64,000 nt of DNA from Tetrapyrgos nigripes (taxonomy: Eukaryota > Basidiomycota > Agaricomycetes > Agaricales > Campanellaceae), in contig JAACJM010000096.1 in the NCBI GenBank assembly GCA_013368315.1, positions 246,429-310,428 on the forward strand. The letters are read 5' to 3'. Shown here in pieces: positions 44,933 through 57,277 of this stretch. The position numbers and the translations under genes were made by a program. The number at the start of each line of letters is the position of its first letter. Within the stretch, counting starts at the first letter, position 1. Under the pieces are notes generated by a model. It was not told the DNA's origin and did no database searches. It was given only the letters and a program-made list of their open reading frames with translations.

Positions 44933-47441
44933 ATGGAATCCTATAAAGTAAGAGAATATCAACTTGAAGCGCGTCCGAGAACTATTTCAACTTGCTCCTA
45001 ACTTCTATTCCCTTGGGCCCATTTAAATTCAGAATGCGGTCGAGAAGATTGTTTCAGACGTCACTGAAAATAACCTCGACAATGACAATGTCAAGAATGG
45101 TCCTTCTGTCCGTGAGCTCCTTCGCAGCCTGGTGGCGTCACTGTCTGTACGTGTCTTTTACTATCTTGCAACCCAGAAGAGATATCTAATGCAAAGTCTG
45201 CTCATTCGACCACAATACAGTCACTGATGATAAGGCATACACCGAAGATCAACTCAAGCAACTCAAGAGGAAGATCGATTGGCACCTCTTGCCTCTCATG
45301 TGGATCTGCTGTGAGTGACGAGTCTGACTTTCCCCATTTTCTTCTTGTCGCTCAAACCTGGCTTTCCATCTTTTTTTTGATCTGCAGATGGCATCCAGTT
45401 CAGCGGTAAGATTGTGATTGGTACCATGGCCACTTTCGGTCTCCGAGAAGATACCGGACTCGTTGGACACTGGCAGCAGTATTCGTGGCTTACGACAGCT
45501 TTTGGTGCGTGTTAGCCTAGAACTCAAAGACGTGTACATCGACTCGTTAATTCTTATGGGGATACATGCAGACCTCACCTATCTGTTCGAATTTTCTTCG
45601 AATTTTCTCCTGCAGAGATGGAAAATGGGCAAGGTTTTGTAAGTTGCGGCGTCTCAATTTGCCAGGGTTGATGCAACTACTAACTGATTTGTGCGTTCAC
45701 CGTACATGTAGGTCTATCTACATGCTTTGCTGGGGTGTCGTCGTTTTATGCCTCGGATTCGGTGCGTGTGTTCGCTTATCTTCGAGGTCGAACTTTAACG
45801 ATGCCGATGGTATGCAGTCCAAAACTTTACGCACCTCGTCGTTCTCCGTGCTTTACAAGGTCTATTTGAATGTTGTATCTCTCCTGGTTTTATCCTTTTG
45901 ATCGGTAGTTGGTATACTAGAGGAGAGCATGTCTCCCGGGCGTTGGTGTTCCAGGTAAGTCCAAATTGTTCAAGTTCAAAACCACATTTGAGCCCTATAG
46001 GTCTAACTGGACGTTCTGCACTGGCAGGCTACCCCAGGCTTCACAACCATTTCCGGTTTGATTCTGTATGGAATTGGAACTCTGGAATATCGAGATCAAA
46101 GCAGAGGCTTGGAGGTATATGTCTTATGTGAGCGTCTCTCCTTGAGTCTTTAATGGAATTTGTTCGTTGACCACTATGCCTGGTATCATCATCCAAATTC
46201 ATGCAGTTCTTAGGAAGTCTGACACTCCTCGTCGGCTTATTATGTCTCTACTACCTTGGTACACCTTCTGAAGTATCTTGGTTGACTCTTGAGCAAAAGG
46301 GCATGGCGAACGCCAGGATCCTGGGTAATCAGAGTGGTCATGATAGTACAGGGACGGAAAAATGGAAATGGTATCAGGTTCAAGAATGTCTTGTGGATCC
46401 TTGCGTGAGTGCTCACTGGGTTTTGCTTGTCCGTATGACAACAACACTAATGTTTTCGTAGTTTTGGTTTGCAGGGATAAACTCTTTCCTGAACCGCGTT
46501 CCTAATGGTGGTATCATTACTTTCGGAAGCCTTCTCAATGTGTCTTTTGGCTTTAGTGAGTATTTCAGTGCTGCTTTGGATCGTACTCATCTAACCTTTG
46601 GCGGATCCCAGCCCCTCTCGAGGTAATACTCTACCAGATCCCTATCAACGCTGCCTTCCCTTATTCTTATCATCGTCGCCGGCCTCTGCAACACCAGATA
46701 GGCCAACCTTCGTCTTTATTTCATGGCTGCAGCAACGATTCCGCCATTTCATCGGGTTTTTGGGTATGAGTCTGATCGGCGGAGACCCCGGTACCAAGTG
46801 GACGAAATGGGGCATGTACTTCCTTACGGTTTCGTATCCACTGTCTTTGTTTTTGGCTTGGACTCTGATTCCTTCAAATCTGGTGATTATATGTTAGCTA
46901 TTCAGCGCTATATGACTATTGATTCTGAATGCAGCCAGGGCGAACAAAACGCACATTCACGTCTTCATTCACTTTTATTATGTATTGTACAGGAAACATG
47001 GTTGGCACGCAGATTTTTAGAACTAAAGATGCAGTATGTCTCGTTCACGACAATCTAGGACATGTATGGTGATTCTTGTTATTCGTTATTCATTTACAGC
47101 CCCAATATACTCCAGGAGTCATCGGTTGCGCCAGCTGCTTTGGAGTGGAATTTTTGCTTACTAGTATTTGTGGCGAGTACATGTCTTTGTCTCCACTTGG
47201 GTGCATTAGAAGCGATAATGAATGTTCGTATAGCCTGGAGAATGATTTACGTCCTTTAGAAAAACGATGGACTGACCCCTGAGGAACGTGAGGTTCAAGG
47301 AAGGCTGAATGGAGAGAAAGATTTGACTGATTTTGAGAATCCTCATGTGAGTGTTTCTGTTCCTAATGCCATTTTTTTTCGTTGTTTGGGTGATGCTAGA
47401 CTGACCTATGAATTGTTCAGTAGTTCCGTTATACGCTTTGA
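44933..47441 (+). CDS. MFS transporter, allantoate permease (ACS) family, possibly damaged
   Basis: ATG 44933 (MESYK) splices to NAVEKIVSDVTENN, and after a further exon to KAYTEDQLKQLKRKIDWHLLPLMWICYGIQFSGK and FGLREDTGLVGHWQQYSWL. Helix 4/5 follows as FTHLVVLRALQGLFECCISPGFILLIG-like sequence and the SWYTRGEHVSRALVFQ loop, then WFAGINSFLNRVPNGGIITFG, AGRTKRTFTSSFTF, IMYCTGNMVGTQIF, PGVIGCASCFGVEF and the C-terminal LTPEEREVQGRLNGEKDLTDFENPHFRYTL. This is a 12-helix plasma-membrane organic-anion symporter of the allantoate permease type. Around 46640-46740 the frame is hard to follow (INAAFP then a different frame with GLCNTR), suggesting a small indel or an unusual intron, so function is uncertain. 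Confidence 0.78.
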
Positions 47442-47935
47442 AGAGGAAGATTTGACAAGTGTACGATGAGAGGAGCCTCTCTTCCTTCCGAGGTCCCTAG
47501 CTCCCGGCTGGTTCTATTATATTCTATCCTGACCTGTAATATGTATATCAATGCCCAAAAAACCAGAATGATACTCACCGCCAGACAAGAAGACGCTCAG
47601 ACCTTTCGGGCTGGACATTTGACGTCATCTCGGCAAACCTGAGCGCTTGAGCGCCCATTGCGGCCCACAATCCCCGCAGTCTAGACTCGTGCCGACCATC
47701 ATAGCCTTGTACCCACTCCACTTTCACGACCTGATTATCAGGTCATTTGTACAGCTCGTGGGTTCCTAGCTGTCTTCGACGGTTGATTTAAACCACTAAC
47801 TTCCTGAAGGAATCTCCGTTACCTCCCTCCACAGCCCAAGGAATGTCGCAGGTCTACTTTCCTGCTAAGGACGATATCAGTCAGTCATCCCCTATCGCTG
47901 GTGTTGCTGTAGGAAAATCCTGATGTGCTCACAGA
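47442..47935. other. Intergenic region upstream of DUF4238-kinase gene
   Basis: Contains a possible alternative start for the next gene at 47844 (MSQVYFPAKDD), which needs an intron I could not place in frame. Otherwise no gene is recognised. Confidence 0.4.
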
Positions 47936-50900
47936 ATGACCTTTACCGCTCCTCATTATGTCCCGTCTTTTCTTTGGAGATTTTGGCTGTCCAATGTGTG
48001 CGTGATAATCATCTCTGTTTGGGTCTCGCCAGCTAATGCATGCAGCGTCTCTCCAGCGGCCAATTAGGCAATTGTCAGCCTCGTATTCACGTTTACGATG
48101 TGTATAATGGCGATCTTTTGGAACTGGAGAATGCGAATGGACCCCGTCGCGCCGTGTTTCAAGACCTCGATAGTGCGTTGGATGCCGGTCCTCGGTCAGC
48201 TTTGGAACATGCGGAGAACTCATTCCATGAGCTCGAGTCCCGAGCGGAAGTAGCTTTATCCAAAGTAATCCACGAAGTTCACCATACTGGCTGCAGCTCT
48301 TCAACCTCCAAACATCCACCTCAGATTTGCCTCGACTCAACCGAGCTTTCCACCATCATCCAATTTCTCGTATTCCTCCGTTTTCGCAACAGTTCCAAAT
48401 ATCAAGAAATCATTAAAGAAGTCATGGAGCCGTCTGACCTTTCTCTCGCTGTAAGATCGCGTGGTACACGCGCAGAGACAATTTTCTCCATTTATAACCC
48501 TTTCTACCGCCAAGTCCGCATCGTCTCTATCCTCACTCTTTTCACTCAATTCTTTGAGACCCCTCTGGAGTCTTTACCATCCTCGCCATTTTCTGTTTCA
48601 GACGACAACATTGATTACCACCCAATGTCGAGGAAGGACCCTTGTTTGAACATCATCGACAAATACTTTTGGAAGTACTGTCGGCAGGTGGAAGTCTGTC
48701 TGGGTGTTCCTGCAGAGGAGGAACAGGAGTATATCCTGTCCGATAGTTGTTATGGCGTGCTGGACTCGAGCTTTGGAAGTGGTGCCAGTGTAGGGACAGG
48801 GACGGGGCCGGAGCAGAATCCGTGAGTCTTTCTCTTTTCTTCTCTCTTATATGATTTTATTTCTTCTTTATACGAAAACTGACGCCTACAACCAGGGAAA
48901 CCGAATCCTACGACTCTTTCTTTCCAATCTTACCTACACTAGCAGTCTATGTCATCTACAACGAAGACAGGGACAATATCTTCCCTACTCCCAATCCTAA
49001 CGAAGCTGGGTCTGATGTCAATGACCAGCCAACTCAAGTAACCCTGGATGTTGACTCTGAAATGGCTGTGGATATTTATCTGAGGAATGCCATGGTCCTC
49101 TCTAATGTTCCCTACAATCATCAGAATCGCCGTCCAACACATACATTTATACCCTATAACAGGATAGAGGCGAGTGAGAAGGAGGAGTTTTATCACGAGG
49201 TGGAGGCTATTTTGAGGATGTCTTCGACGGGTAGCTATGGGACCCAGGATTACAAGAAGCTTAAAGAGGTGCCTATTCCTCTAGCCAACGATGCTGCTGG
49301 TGCCATTCTTGATGGTCTGCACATGGGTCCTGCATCTTCACCTTCACCTTTGACGACTATGACCCATGCCAGCTCTAGTCCCATGTCTACGCCGTCTCCC
49401 CTCCTCACTCCCAACTCCACTACTGGCATCAGTTCCGCCTTCAGCACCACCGCCAACCCCAAACTCTACTTCCACTCACTCTCCTCCATAGCGAAGTCCA
49501 TCTCTTCCTACGACGAGTTTCGATGTCGATGGATAGCGGATAAATTCATCGATTACTCTAGGTTGAAGCAGAGGTGTAGGCAAAAGTTTTGTGTGGAGGG
49601 GGTTATGAACTCGAAGATGTTTTGGAATTTTGGGTTTGATTTGAAGCTGCCCCCGGGGAAGGTGGACAAGTGCAAGGAGAAAGGCAAGGGCAGAGATGAG
49701 GGTAATGGTGTGGTGGTTATTGATTTAACAGAAGAGGTAGGTGTTTGCGATATTCATTTGTCTTCTCCCTTCTCTTTTCTTTTTTCCTCGCTCTAGCGAT
49801 TCCCCCCCCCCCCCCCCCCCCTTTTTTTTTCCCCTGGCCTTTTTGACTAAGATTAACGTGTTGTATATAGGTCAAAGTTACGGGAGACGAACCAGTGGCT
49901 TACGGAGCGTTTAGTGATGTTTGGAAGGGTCAGTGGTTTGATAGGGTTGAGAGGAAGGAACGGGCGGTATGTACCTTGCATTCCTGCTGCTGCGAGCGCT
50001 TGGGCGTTCTGACTCTCTTGCAGGTCGCTATCAAGTACCTACGCCAGGCCATGGTTCAAAGAGTTGTCAGAGCCAAGTTTGTCAAGGTGCGTATATCGTC
50101 ATGCATCTTGTCCAATTCGCTCTGTAACAATCTCCCTTCTACTGTACAGCGCCTTCAAGCCGAGATCGTGACGTGGCATCAGCTTTGCCATCGAAACCTC
50201 GCTACGTTATTTGGGATCATACAAAACGCAAGTAGCATCGGGATGGTTTCACTTTGGTGTGAGAATGGGACGATTGGGCAATTTTTGAAGAGAAATCCTG
50301 ACAAAAATAAGCTGAGACTGGTGGGTTTTTTCTTTTTTCCTTTTCTACTTGCTATCTCTTCTGACGATAATCGTTTTCAGTTGGTTCAAGTCGCTTCAGG
50401 CGTAGCCTATCTTCATCATTTTAAAACTGCCGTCGTGCACGGGGATCTCAAAGGGGTGTGTATCATCATGCTGCATCCAGGTTACATTTTAATCATATTC
50501 TGCTTTCCACACAGAGCAACATCCTCATCGACGCCCACGAACAAGCTATCATTACTGATTTCGGGTTAACAAAGGTTATGGAAGATCTCAATTCAGACTC
50601 CCACGATGGATCAGGAGCAGACGAAGTCAAAGTCCATCCCACGTCGTTCTTCGCTGGGTCGACCAGGTGGATGGCTCCAGAGTTGATTCAGGTACTGGTA
50701 GAAGATGATGGAGGCAAGATACCACGAGTGACGACGCATAGTGATGTGTATGCGTTTGCGTCGGTTTGTTTAGAGGTGTGTCGTGATCAGACCTCGTCGA
50801 ATTGTGTGCTTAACACTTCTGCTTTTCAGGTCGCTACGGGACAACTTCCTTACCCTCACCGAAGTAACGACCACGCTGTCACTGTGGACATCCTGAGAGG

Positions 50901-51270
50901 TGTTGGACCTTCTCGTGGAACGGTGTTTTCTTCGCAGCAGCTGGGGATAGGTGTCAAGTCTACTGCCTCGTCTAAATCGCAGTCCCAGACAGCGTCTGCG
51001 CCTTCTTCCTCCATCAGCCATCTTCCGTGTCCTTGTTCCACGAATTCTTCCGGATCTCGCCTCTCAGCGCCGTCGTCGTCATCTGGAGGACGAGAAAGCG
51101 TAGATCATCATCAACTGCTCGTTGGAAAGGACTCCGAAGTAGGTTCAGATACGGCTCAGGAAGACCACGACTGTTTCCGTGTCATTCTGGAACGGTGTTG
51201 GTCCCAAGTACCCTATCTGAGACCAAGTATGGAGGAGGTGTTGAATTGGCTTACGGCGATGGAGCCTTAG
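47936..51270 (+). CDS. DUF4238 - TKL-like protein kinase fusion
   Basis: The N-terminus MTFTAPHYVPSFLWRFWLSN splices (donor about 47995, acceptor about 48045) to RLSSGQLGNC, IHVYDVYNGDLLELENANG, FQDLDSALD and ENSFHELESRAEVALSKVI, which matches the DUF4238 pattern (HYVPRF-like start, vYD segment, helix starting LEsra). A Ser/Pro/Thr-rich linker follows (49320-49460). The kinase then runs from VAYGAFSDVWKGQW (glycine loop), VAIKYLR (lysine), HRNLATLFGII, VVHGDLKGSNILI (catalytic loop with HGD for HRD), ITDFGLTKV and STRWMAPELI to PYLRPSMEEVLNWL. Catalytic K, D and DFG are all present, so it is probably active. HGD loops are common in fungal TKL-type kinases. It ends at 51270. About 80 Ser-rich residues interrupt the C-lobe after PYPHRSNDHAVTVDILRG. 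Confidence 0.75.
49801..49834. repeat. Homopolymer tract poly-C then poly-T in an intron
   Basis: About twenty consecutive C are followed by nine T and four C, inside the intron before the kinase glycine loop (donor about 49738, acceptor about 49870). On the opposite strand it is poly-G. It is a likely site of length variation. Confidence 0.9.
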
Positions 51271-51853
51271 CTTGAAGTTTGGCTAGTACTGATGACAATG
51301 ACTCGTTACGACAACTTCTCTTTCATCATGATGCTCGCTATGTTATGAGTTGCTTCTGTCTGACCCAGCTTTTCTATTATGCTCGCTACTTATGTATGCG
51401 TTTCTTTTCCTTCGCATCGACCTTCTCTTCCTCATTCACAACATGCTTTCTCTCTCTCTACCAACAATTCCATTGCGTTACTTTATCTACTGTAACTTTA
51501 CCACATTGACATATACCACTTTCTGTAATTCTAGATACCTGTATCGTATGTAGCCATGCAGTAGTGCGAGTGTATCCCTGCCGCTCTGATGTTCGCCCCT
51601 GTCACCCAACTCTTCATGAACCCTCTCAGTTTAGCCTCAGCCAGAGAAGTAATTGGTGGAGCTCACGAAACGCATCACGCGTCGAGTGCATGTAGTTGCC
51701 GCGCGTCCAGGGATGGGAAAGAAGTTGATCAGCTCGTTCCGATCGAGGTGCACCTAAAAGCCTAGAATTCGTAACTGGTGAAAAGTCGACTGAGGAGATG
51801 CTAAACACATCACAAGGACATCCTCACTCACTGAGGCGTTCTTATAATTCGTC
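51271..51853. other. 3' flank of kinase gene
   Basis: T-rich presumed 3' UTR (51380-51550) and intergenic DNA. No gene recognised. Confidence 0.45.
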
Positions 51854-54048
51854 CTAGCCTATCTTCTGCCTACTCAACCGGAATCTCTTCACCTCCTCAC
51901 TCACTATAGCTTCTTTTTGTCTCTGTTGAGCTTCCTCTTGTGGCTTCCATCCCTCCTCCTTTCCTGCAGCCTCCTCATCAACGTTGGAACGTTTCTGTTT
52001 CTTTGAACGTCTCGTTCTCTTTGACTTTCCAATGTGTATATAGCCAGTAGCAGGCGGAATCGTCATCCTCGTTGATCTCTCCGTCCTCTACCTCTTCCAG
52101 TTTTCGTTAGCCTTTATCCGAACCAGATGCACTGTTATCAGCAGGAGGCGCAGAGGCAGTAAACAAGTCCCATTCGGTTTCTAGATGACGAGAAGGGCTT
52201 GGGCCGGGAACTGGAGGACGAGAAGGTCCCATCGCTGGTGTCGATTCCGCGTTTTGTTGCTCGGCGAGTAAGGCGAGAATTTGCACAATGCAGTGTTAAC
52301 GGATGCTTGGTATCAGTCGGGACACCTCGATGCTGAAGGAACTCGAGTATACGGTATACCGTCTTTAGCTACCGAGCAGCAGACAGCGGCGCGAGCCCAT
52401 CCTTTCCCTTCATATGTAGGGGGCACCGCATACTCTCGCTTGGAGTTCCCCACAGACGTTAGAACAATACGTTCCTTGGGTGGAATGGAGATTGTCATCG
52501 TACATCCCCAGATATCTGTAGAAAGCAGACTTCTCTTTTAGAGATGTTTTCGAGTGAAGATATCGATAGACACTCACTGTCCATAGAACGGTATTCTAGC
52601 TGGGGTTCGGTCTTCAGAGAGCGGCAAAGATCGAGGATTTGAAGCCAGATTTTGTTGGCGACTACTTCGATAGCGGGTGTAGGAGTATACAAGTAAGGAG
52701 ACGAATAATTCGGTGACTGTAGTGATGAACTGGGAAGAAATGAACCACCGGAAAGTATTTTGGCCTGCTCCAGTAGAAAGAACTTAAGCCCTTATCGCTT
52801 GCACCGGTATCGCGGTTTTTGCGGGGGCCGCTTTCCTGAAACAATGCTCAAGCAAATAAATCTTGCTGGCGCCGGCCATGGTTTCGACCACTCGAAGTAC
52901 GCAGCCGTGAATAGAACCTGGTAGAGACTTGATTAAAGATGTACACTGCAACTTGCAGATATCTGACTCACTGTGTGAGATGCGATAATAAGCACTGGTA
53001 ATGTTCGGTGAGCTCCTAACAATATTGGTAAACTGTGCTTTGGCGCAACATGACGTAAGATGGGAAGAAGTGTCGAAAAGTTTGTCTGCGAACGGACGCG
53101 GTAGATTGGCGAAAAAGGTTTCAAAGTCCACAGGACCTGGCTCGGACATGGTCAATGCATCCGATTGTCGTGATGAGGCAGCTGATCCAATGGCCTCAGA
53201 TTTGATGTATTCCAGGACGCCTGTTCTATGGCCACCTTTGCGCAACGTAGCCTTGCTTCAAGGGAAGACTTGTGGACGGGTGCAACAAAATATAGACGGA
53301 ACGAGGTCGCAGAGAGCTGCACTTTGAGTATGGCACCAAAATCTGCGTACGTTGAGGAACAATATGAACGTCAAGAGCATCAATACTCACTTTGATTCAC
53401 CTTATTGCCATCAGCATTGAAGTAGAAGAACTTCATTCTCGATGGATGACTTCTGTGAGCGCTGAAGCGCTTTTCAATGGTCGACATCGGTGATTCTTTA
53501 TCTCTGAAAAAGTCCAGCACTCCTCCCTCAATTGCCAGCCTTGCCAGTTCATGTTTGGCATCAGCCTTGTCAGCCGTTCCTTCGCATTGGAAAACACGGG
53601 TAGTACCGTCGGGTATCATGACTGTAAGCTTGTAAGGCTTGTCTACAGAGCCATGTCAAGATACGAAATCAGGTAGAGAAGGACAAGACCACACACCTTC
53701 CGAAAAATCCCATCGTAAACCGTCTTTCACATCCTCTCCAAACGCTTCCCTACACGCTTCTTCAAGCCTCAACAGTTGATCAATTCCTCTCGCAACATTC
53801 CGTTTCGGTATCTCTGTAATATATGGGAGTTTGGCATCCTGGTTTAACCCGAAAGTTTGGTAGCTGATATCTCGGTGCTCTGCCTCTGCACTTTTCAGCA
53901 ATAGGTCAACCGTGATGGCTCCAATTTGTTCCAAGTTTGCAGCAGCGATTTCATTAGCAGAAAGGACTGGTTCTTTGACCGGAGACTCTGGAAGACTAAG
54001 GTTCACAAGAGCACTCAGGGAAGGTGCCAGGGAGAACGAGAAGGACAT
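51854..54048 (-). pseudogene. Right-hand paralogue of the dsRBD-like gene, decayed in its 3' half
   Basis: From ATG 54048 the first exon and the second (53656-54048, 53380-53619) are identical to the left copy because they lie in the homogenised arm. Beyond about 53259 the sequence becomes a diverged relative: the next module has lost frame between about 53290 and 53245; FETFFANLPRPFADK and SIHGCVLRVVE are recognisable. A further frameshift follows VQAI near 52797, after which GLKFFLLEQAK continues in another frame. Only one module of the AWARMAVSC type remains (MTISIPPKERI...GWARAAVCCSVAKDG), where the left copy has two. The basic KSKRTRRSKKQKR region and EEVKRFRLS end are kept. It is a chimaera of converted 5' half and dead 3' half. 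Confidence 0.7.
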
Positions 54049-54068
54049 CCGTCAAGGCCACTTGACGG
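54049..54068 (-). promoter_or_regulatory. Hairpin abutting the right dsRBD-like start codon
   Basis: Identical to 35163-35182: the 8-bp stem ccgtcaag/cttgacgg with loop tggc lies directly upstream of ATG 54048 on the minus strand. Confidence 0.6.
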
Positions 54069-54370
54069 TTTGGTTGAAACAAGCATTGCGCCAAACTTGA
54101 CGTGTCGCCGCTCTTTCATATGTAAACTATTCTAGATCTGTTAGCTACTTATCACCAATGTAGGTATGTATCTACCTGCCTAAACACCAAGAAGCACCCC
54201 AGTGTATCAAACAAAATCGGTAAGTAAAAAAATGCCAAAAAATTCCACCCAGGGTTCTACATCCTAGACTGTAGGCAAAGAAACTAGTGCAACTACCACT
54301 TCTTCCGGAATTCACTTCCTCAGCTGGTGCTTATCCAGCGGAAGCCAGATCGATGCGATGTTTCGTGCAA

Positions 54371-54578
54371 GCTTCATATCATACGCCTCTGGGACATCGT
54401 AACGTTCTGCTTCTGTGCACTAGACGGGTTCCAAGTTCGCAGCTGGGTGTGTATAAGAAGAAAGATGTGGCCCTTGGGCTGAGATGGATGATTGGTTTTC
54501 ACGAGAGCACCCAGAGATGAAAATGAAGACCACATTCGTCAAGGCCACCTTGGACTTGACGGTTCGAGTGAATTAGAG
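54371..54578 (-). pseudogene. Decayed exon-1 duplicate, right arm
   Basis: Counterpart of 34668-34860. Just beyond its start lies the 15-bp insertion (catcgcgtcgcgtgg-like, near 54580) that distinguishes the arms. Confidence 0.55.
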
Positions 54579-55375
54579 GTCATCGCGTCGCGTGGTAACA
54601 CTCTCCATCGCATTATAAGGGGTTTCTTGCTGCAATCTACATCACACAAGTGCGTGTATACCATAAAATCATTGTTAAATGCTGACTGAGTGCCCACAGA
54701 GTGTGTACAGCCAATCGTGATCCAGGCCGACCGCATATGCTCGAGTACGTCGGCCAAGTTTCTATGCAATTACAATGCACTGCTGAGATCAAGCTTCGAA
54801 AAAGTGACTTTCTCCTCGGGAAAACAAGCGGGATTCCCGACTGTCTTTTCCTTTCAGAAGACGGCGGTGTATGACCGACGACCCTATCACACTTTGTCTT
54901 ATTCTCAATGGATCCAAGGGGTTGTTTTGCTTGGAAGGTTAGGCAAACGCTAACCATCGGTCTGTACGTCAGGATTAGCGCATTTTCTCTCCTTTTGCCG
55001 TCTACCCTTTGCCATCCAGTGTCCTCTAGCCTTCCTTCATTCTTTTTGAACAGGCCGTCCTAGAGGTGCTGACAGGCCGACTTACCTCCACCAACACATC
55101 TTCTACTTGGAAGCACATCCATCTGATTCAGGAGTAATCCCGTCAATCTGTCGGATATCCGAAAATGGAAAAGCACGAGGCAAGCGAGACCGACGAAGGG
55201 GTCTATCCCCCATTTCGTGGACGGGCAAGACGGGGGCTCTACGATGTGGGGTAATGCGTCGTTCCTATACAGGAGCCTCCAGTCTTCCTCGCCTATATAA
55301 GCTGAGGTGTTCTGCTGAACCAAAACCAGCTTCACCATCAGCTCCAGCCCCACCATCAGCCTACTGGTCTCCAAG

Positions 55376-57277
55376 ATGAAGAGCTTCACCGTCGTCCTCA
55401 CCGCGTTCGCCATCGCCGCCAGCGCTCAGACCACTGTGTAAGTTATTACTTTTACCGAACTGCAGTACGACTGACGTCTGTTTTTTCAGCTTCAGTGGTA
55501 CAGTCAGTTTGGGTAACTCACCTGGTACATTTCTATTCGAGCCTTTTCCCCAACTACGCTCTTTTCTGATTGAACGATATAGGTAGCTGCATTAGGGCCG
55601 TCAGCAACACCGACAACGCTGCAGTCGTCCTCAGTAACAACTGTACCGGGCCTGACGCTCAGTGGGCGCTTACGAACGGAAACATTAGGATTTACGGCAA
55701 CAAATGTCTTGATGTGACCAACGGCAACGACGTGAATGGTCAAAAGCTGCAAATTTACACTTGCTTCCAGGGAAATACCAATCAGCTCTGGCAATACCAG
55801 GTAATTGTTGATAATCCTCCGTATTTCGACGTATGCTGACAAGGCTAACAGGACAATCATATCGCTTGGACTGGACATGGTAGATGTTTGGATAATACCG
55901 GTGGTAACCTGACCCCTGGCAACCCCGTACGTGCCTTTTCCCTGACTTGAGCGTGTACACCAGACTAATCCTTTCCCTTTCCCCCAGATTCAACTCTGGT
56001 CCTGCATTTCGTACAACACCAATCAGCGCTGGAGCTGGCAAAACACGACAAGTCCTGCTGGCGCACCTGCTGCTCAGCCTGGATCTGCTCAACCTGCCGC
56101 TATTCCAGCTGCCCAGCCTGCTGCTGGTCAACCCGCCGCTCAACCTGCTGCGGCTGGCCCTGTGGCCACTGTAGTGGTCGTCATTCAACAAGGTGGTGGG
56201 GGTGCTGCTGCACCCGTACCTATCCAGACCGTCAACCCTCAGGCTCCAACCACGGTTACTGTCACTGCTAGGGTTGGTACAGCTACGGTGACTCTCCCCG
56301 GTGGCCAAACCACCGTTTTTCCTACCACGACTACGCTTCTCCCCAACGCCACGACCACGACTGGAATCACTACCACCACCGGAAACGCGACTACTACGAC
56401 TGGAATCACTACCACCACCGGAAATGCGACTATTACGACTGGAATCACTACCACCACCGGAAATGCGACTACTACGACTGGAATCACCACCACCACTAAC
56501 AATGCCACTTGCGTACCTGCCACAACTGTTATCCCCGCCAGCACCACTGTCATTCCAGCGATCACCACCTCTCTTGTCCCAGGCACCACTGTTATTCCAG
56601 CAGTCACCTCCATTATTCCGGCGGTCACCTCTGTGGTTGGAGGAGCCACCTCCATTGTCGGAGCAGTCACTTCCGTTGTCCCAGCTGTTACCTCTATTAT
56701 CCCAGCAGTTACTTCTATCCTTGGTGCAGTTACCTCTGTCATTCCAGCGGTCACGTCTATTATTCCAGCGGTCACCAACATTGTCCCAGAAGTGACCTCT
56801 GTCATCCCAGCAGTCACCTCTATCATCCCAGGCGTCACCAACGTCATCCCTGCAGTCACCAACGTCATCCCTGCAGTCACTAACGTTGTTGCCGGAGTCA
56901 CGATTGTCAACCCTGCACTCACTTCCGTTATCGCTGCAGTCACAAACATTATCCCTGAAGTCACTTCCGTTGTCGGCGCGGTCACAAGTATCATTCCTGC
57001 AGCTACCTCCGTCGTCCCTGCTGTTACTTCCATCGTCCCAGAAGTTACCTCTGTGATTCCAGCAGTCACTTCAGTTGTTCCTGCAGTAACTTCTGTTATC
57101 CCTGAAGTCACCTCGGTCCTCGGCGCTGTGACCTCTGTAGTTGCCGGAGCTACCTCCGTTATTCCCGCCGTTACGTCTATCATCCCCGCCGTCACTTCGG
57201 TCGTTCCTCCTGGTACTACTGTCATCCCCGCAGTTACTTCTGTTGTTCCTGCGGTTACGACCACCATCTGTGCTTAG
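55376..57277 (+). CDS. Secreted ricin-B-type lectin with long Val-Thr-Ile-Pro repeat tail (right copy)
   Basis: Exons are 55376-55437, 55490-55512, 55583-55800, 55852-55926 and 55988-57277, all GT-AG, giving about 555 residues. The signal peptide, lectin trefoil with its QxW motifs (QLWQYQ, QLWSC, QRWSW), Pro/Ala/Gln linker and VTSVIPA-type repeats are the same as in the left copy. The repeat exon is 1.29 kb without an intron, unlike the finely split lectin part. The trefoil probably binds galactose-type glycans, as in other ricin-B folds; no enzyme domain is attached. Differences from the left copy fall mostly in introns or are silent (for example in the KLQIY codons), so both copies look functional and homogenised. 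Confidence 0.85.

Noticed and set aside
47885..48340. 151-codon minus-strand ORF as a gene
   Set aside because: Antisense shadow of the DUF4238 coding exons, which have consistent splicing and family motifs.
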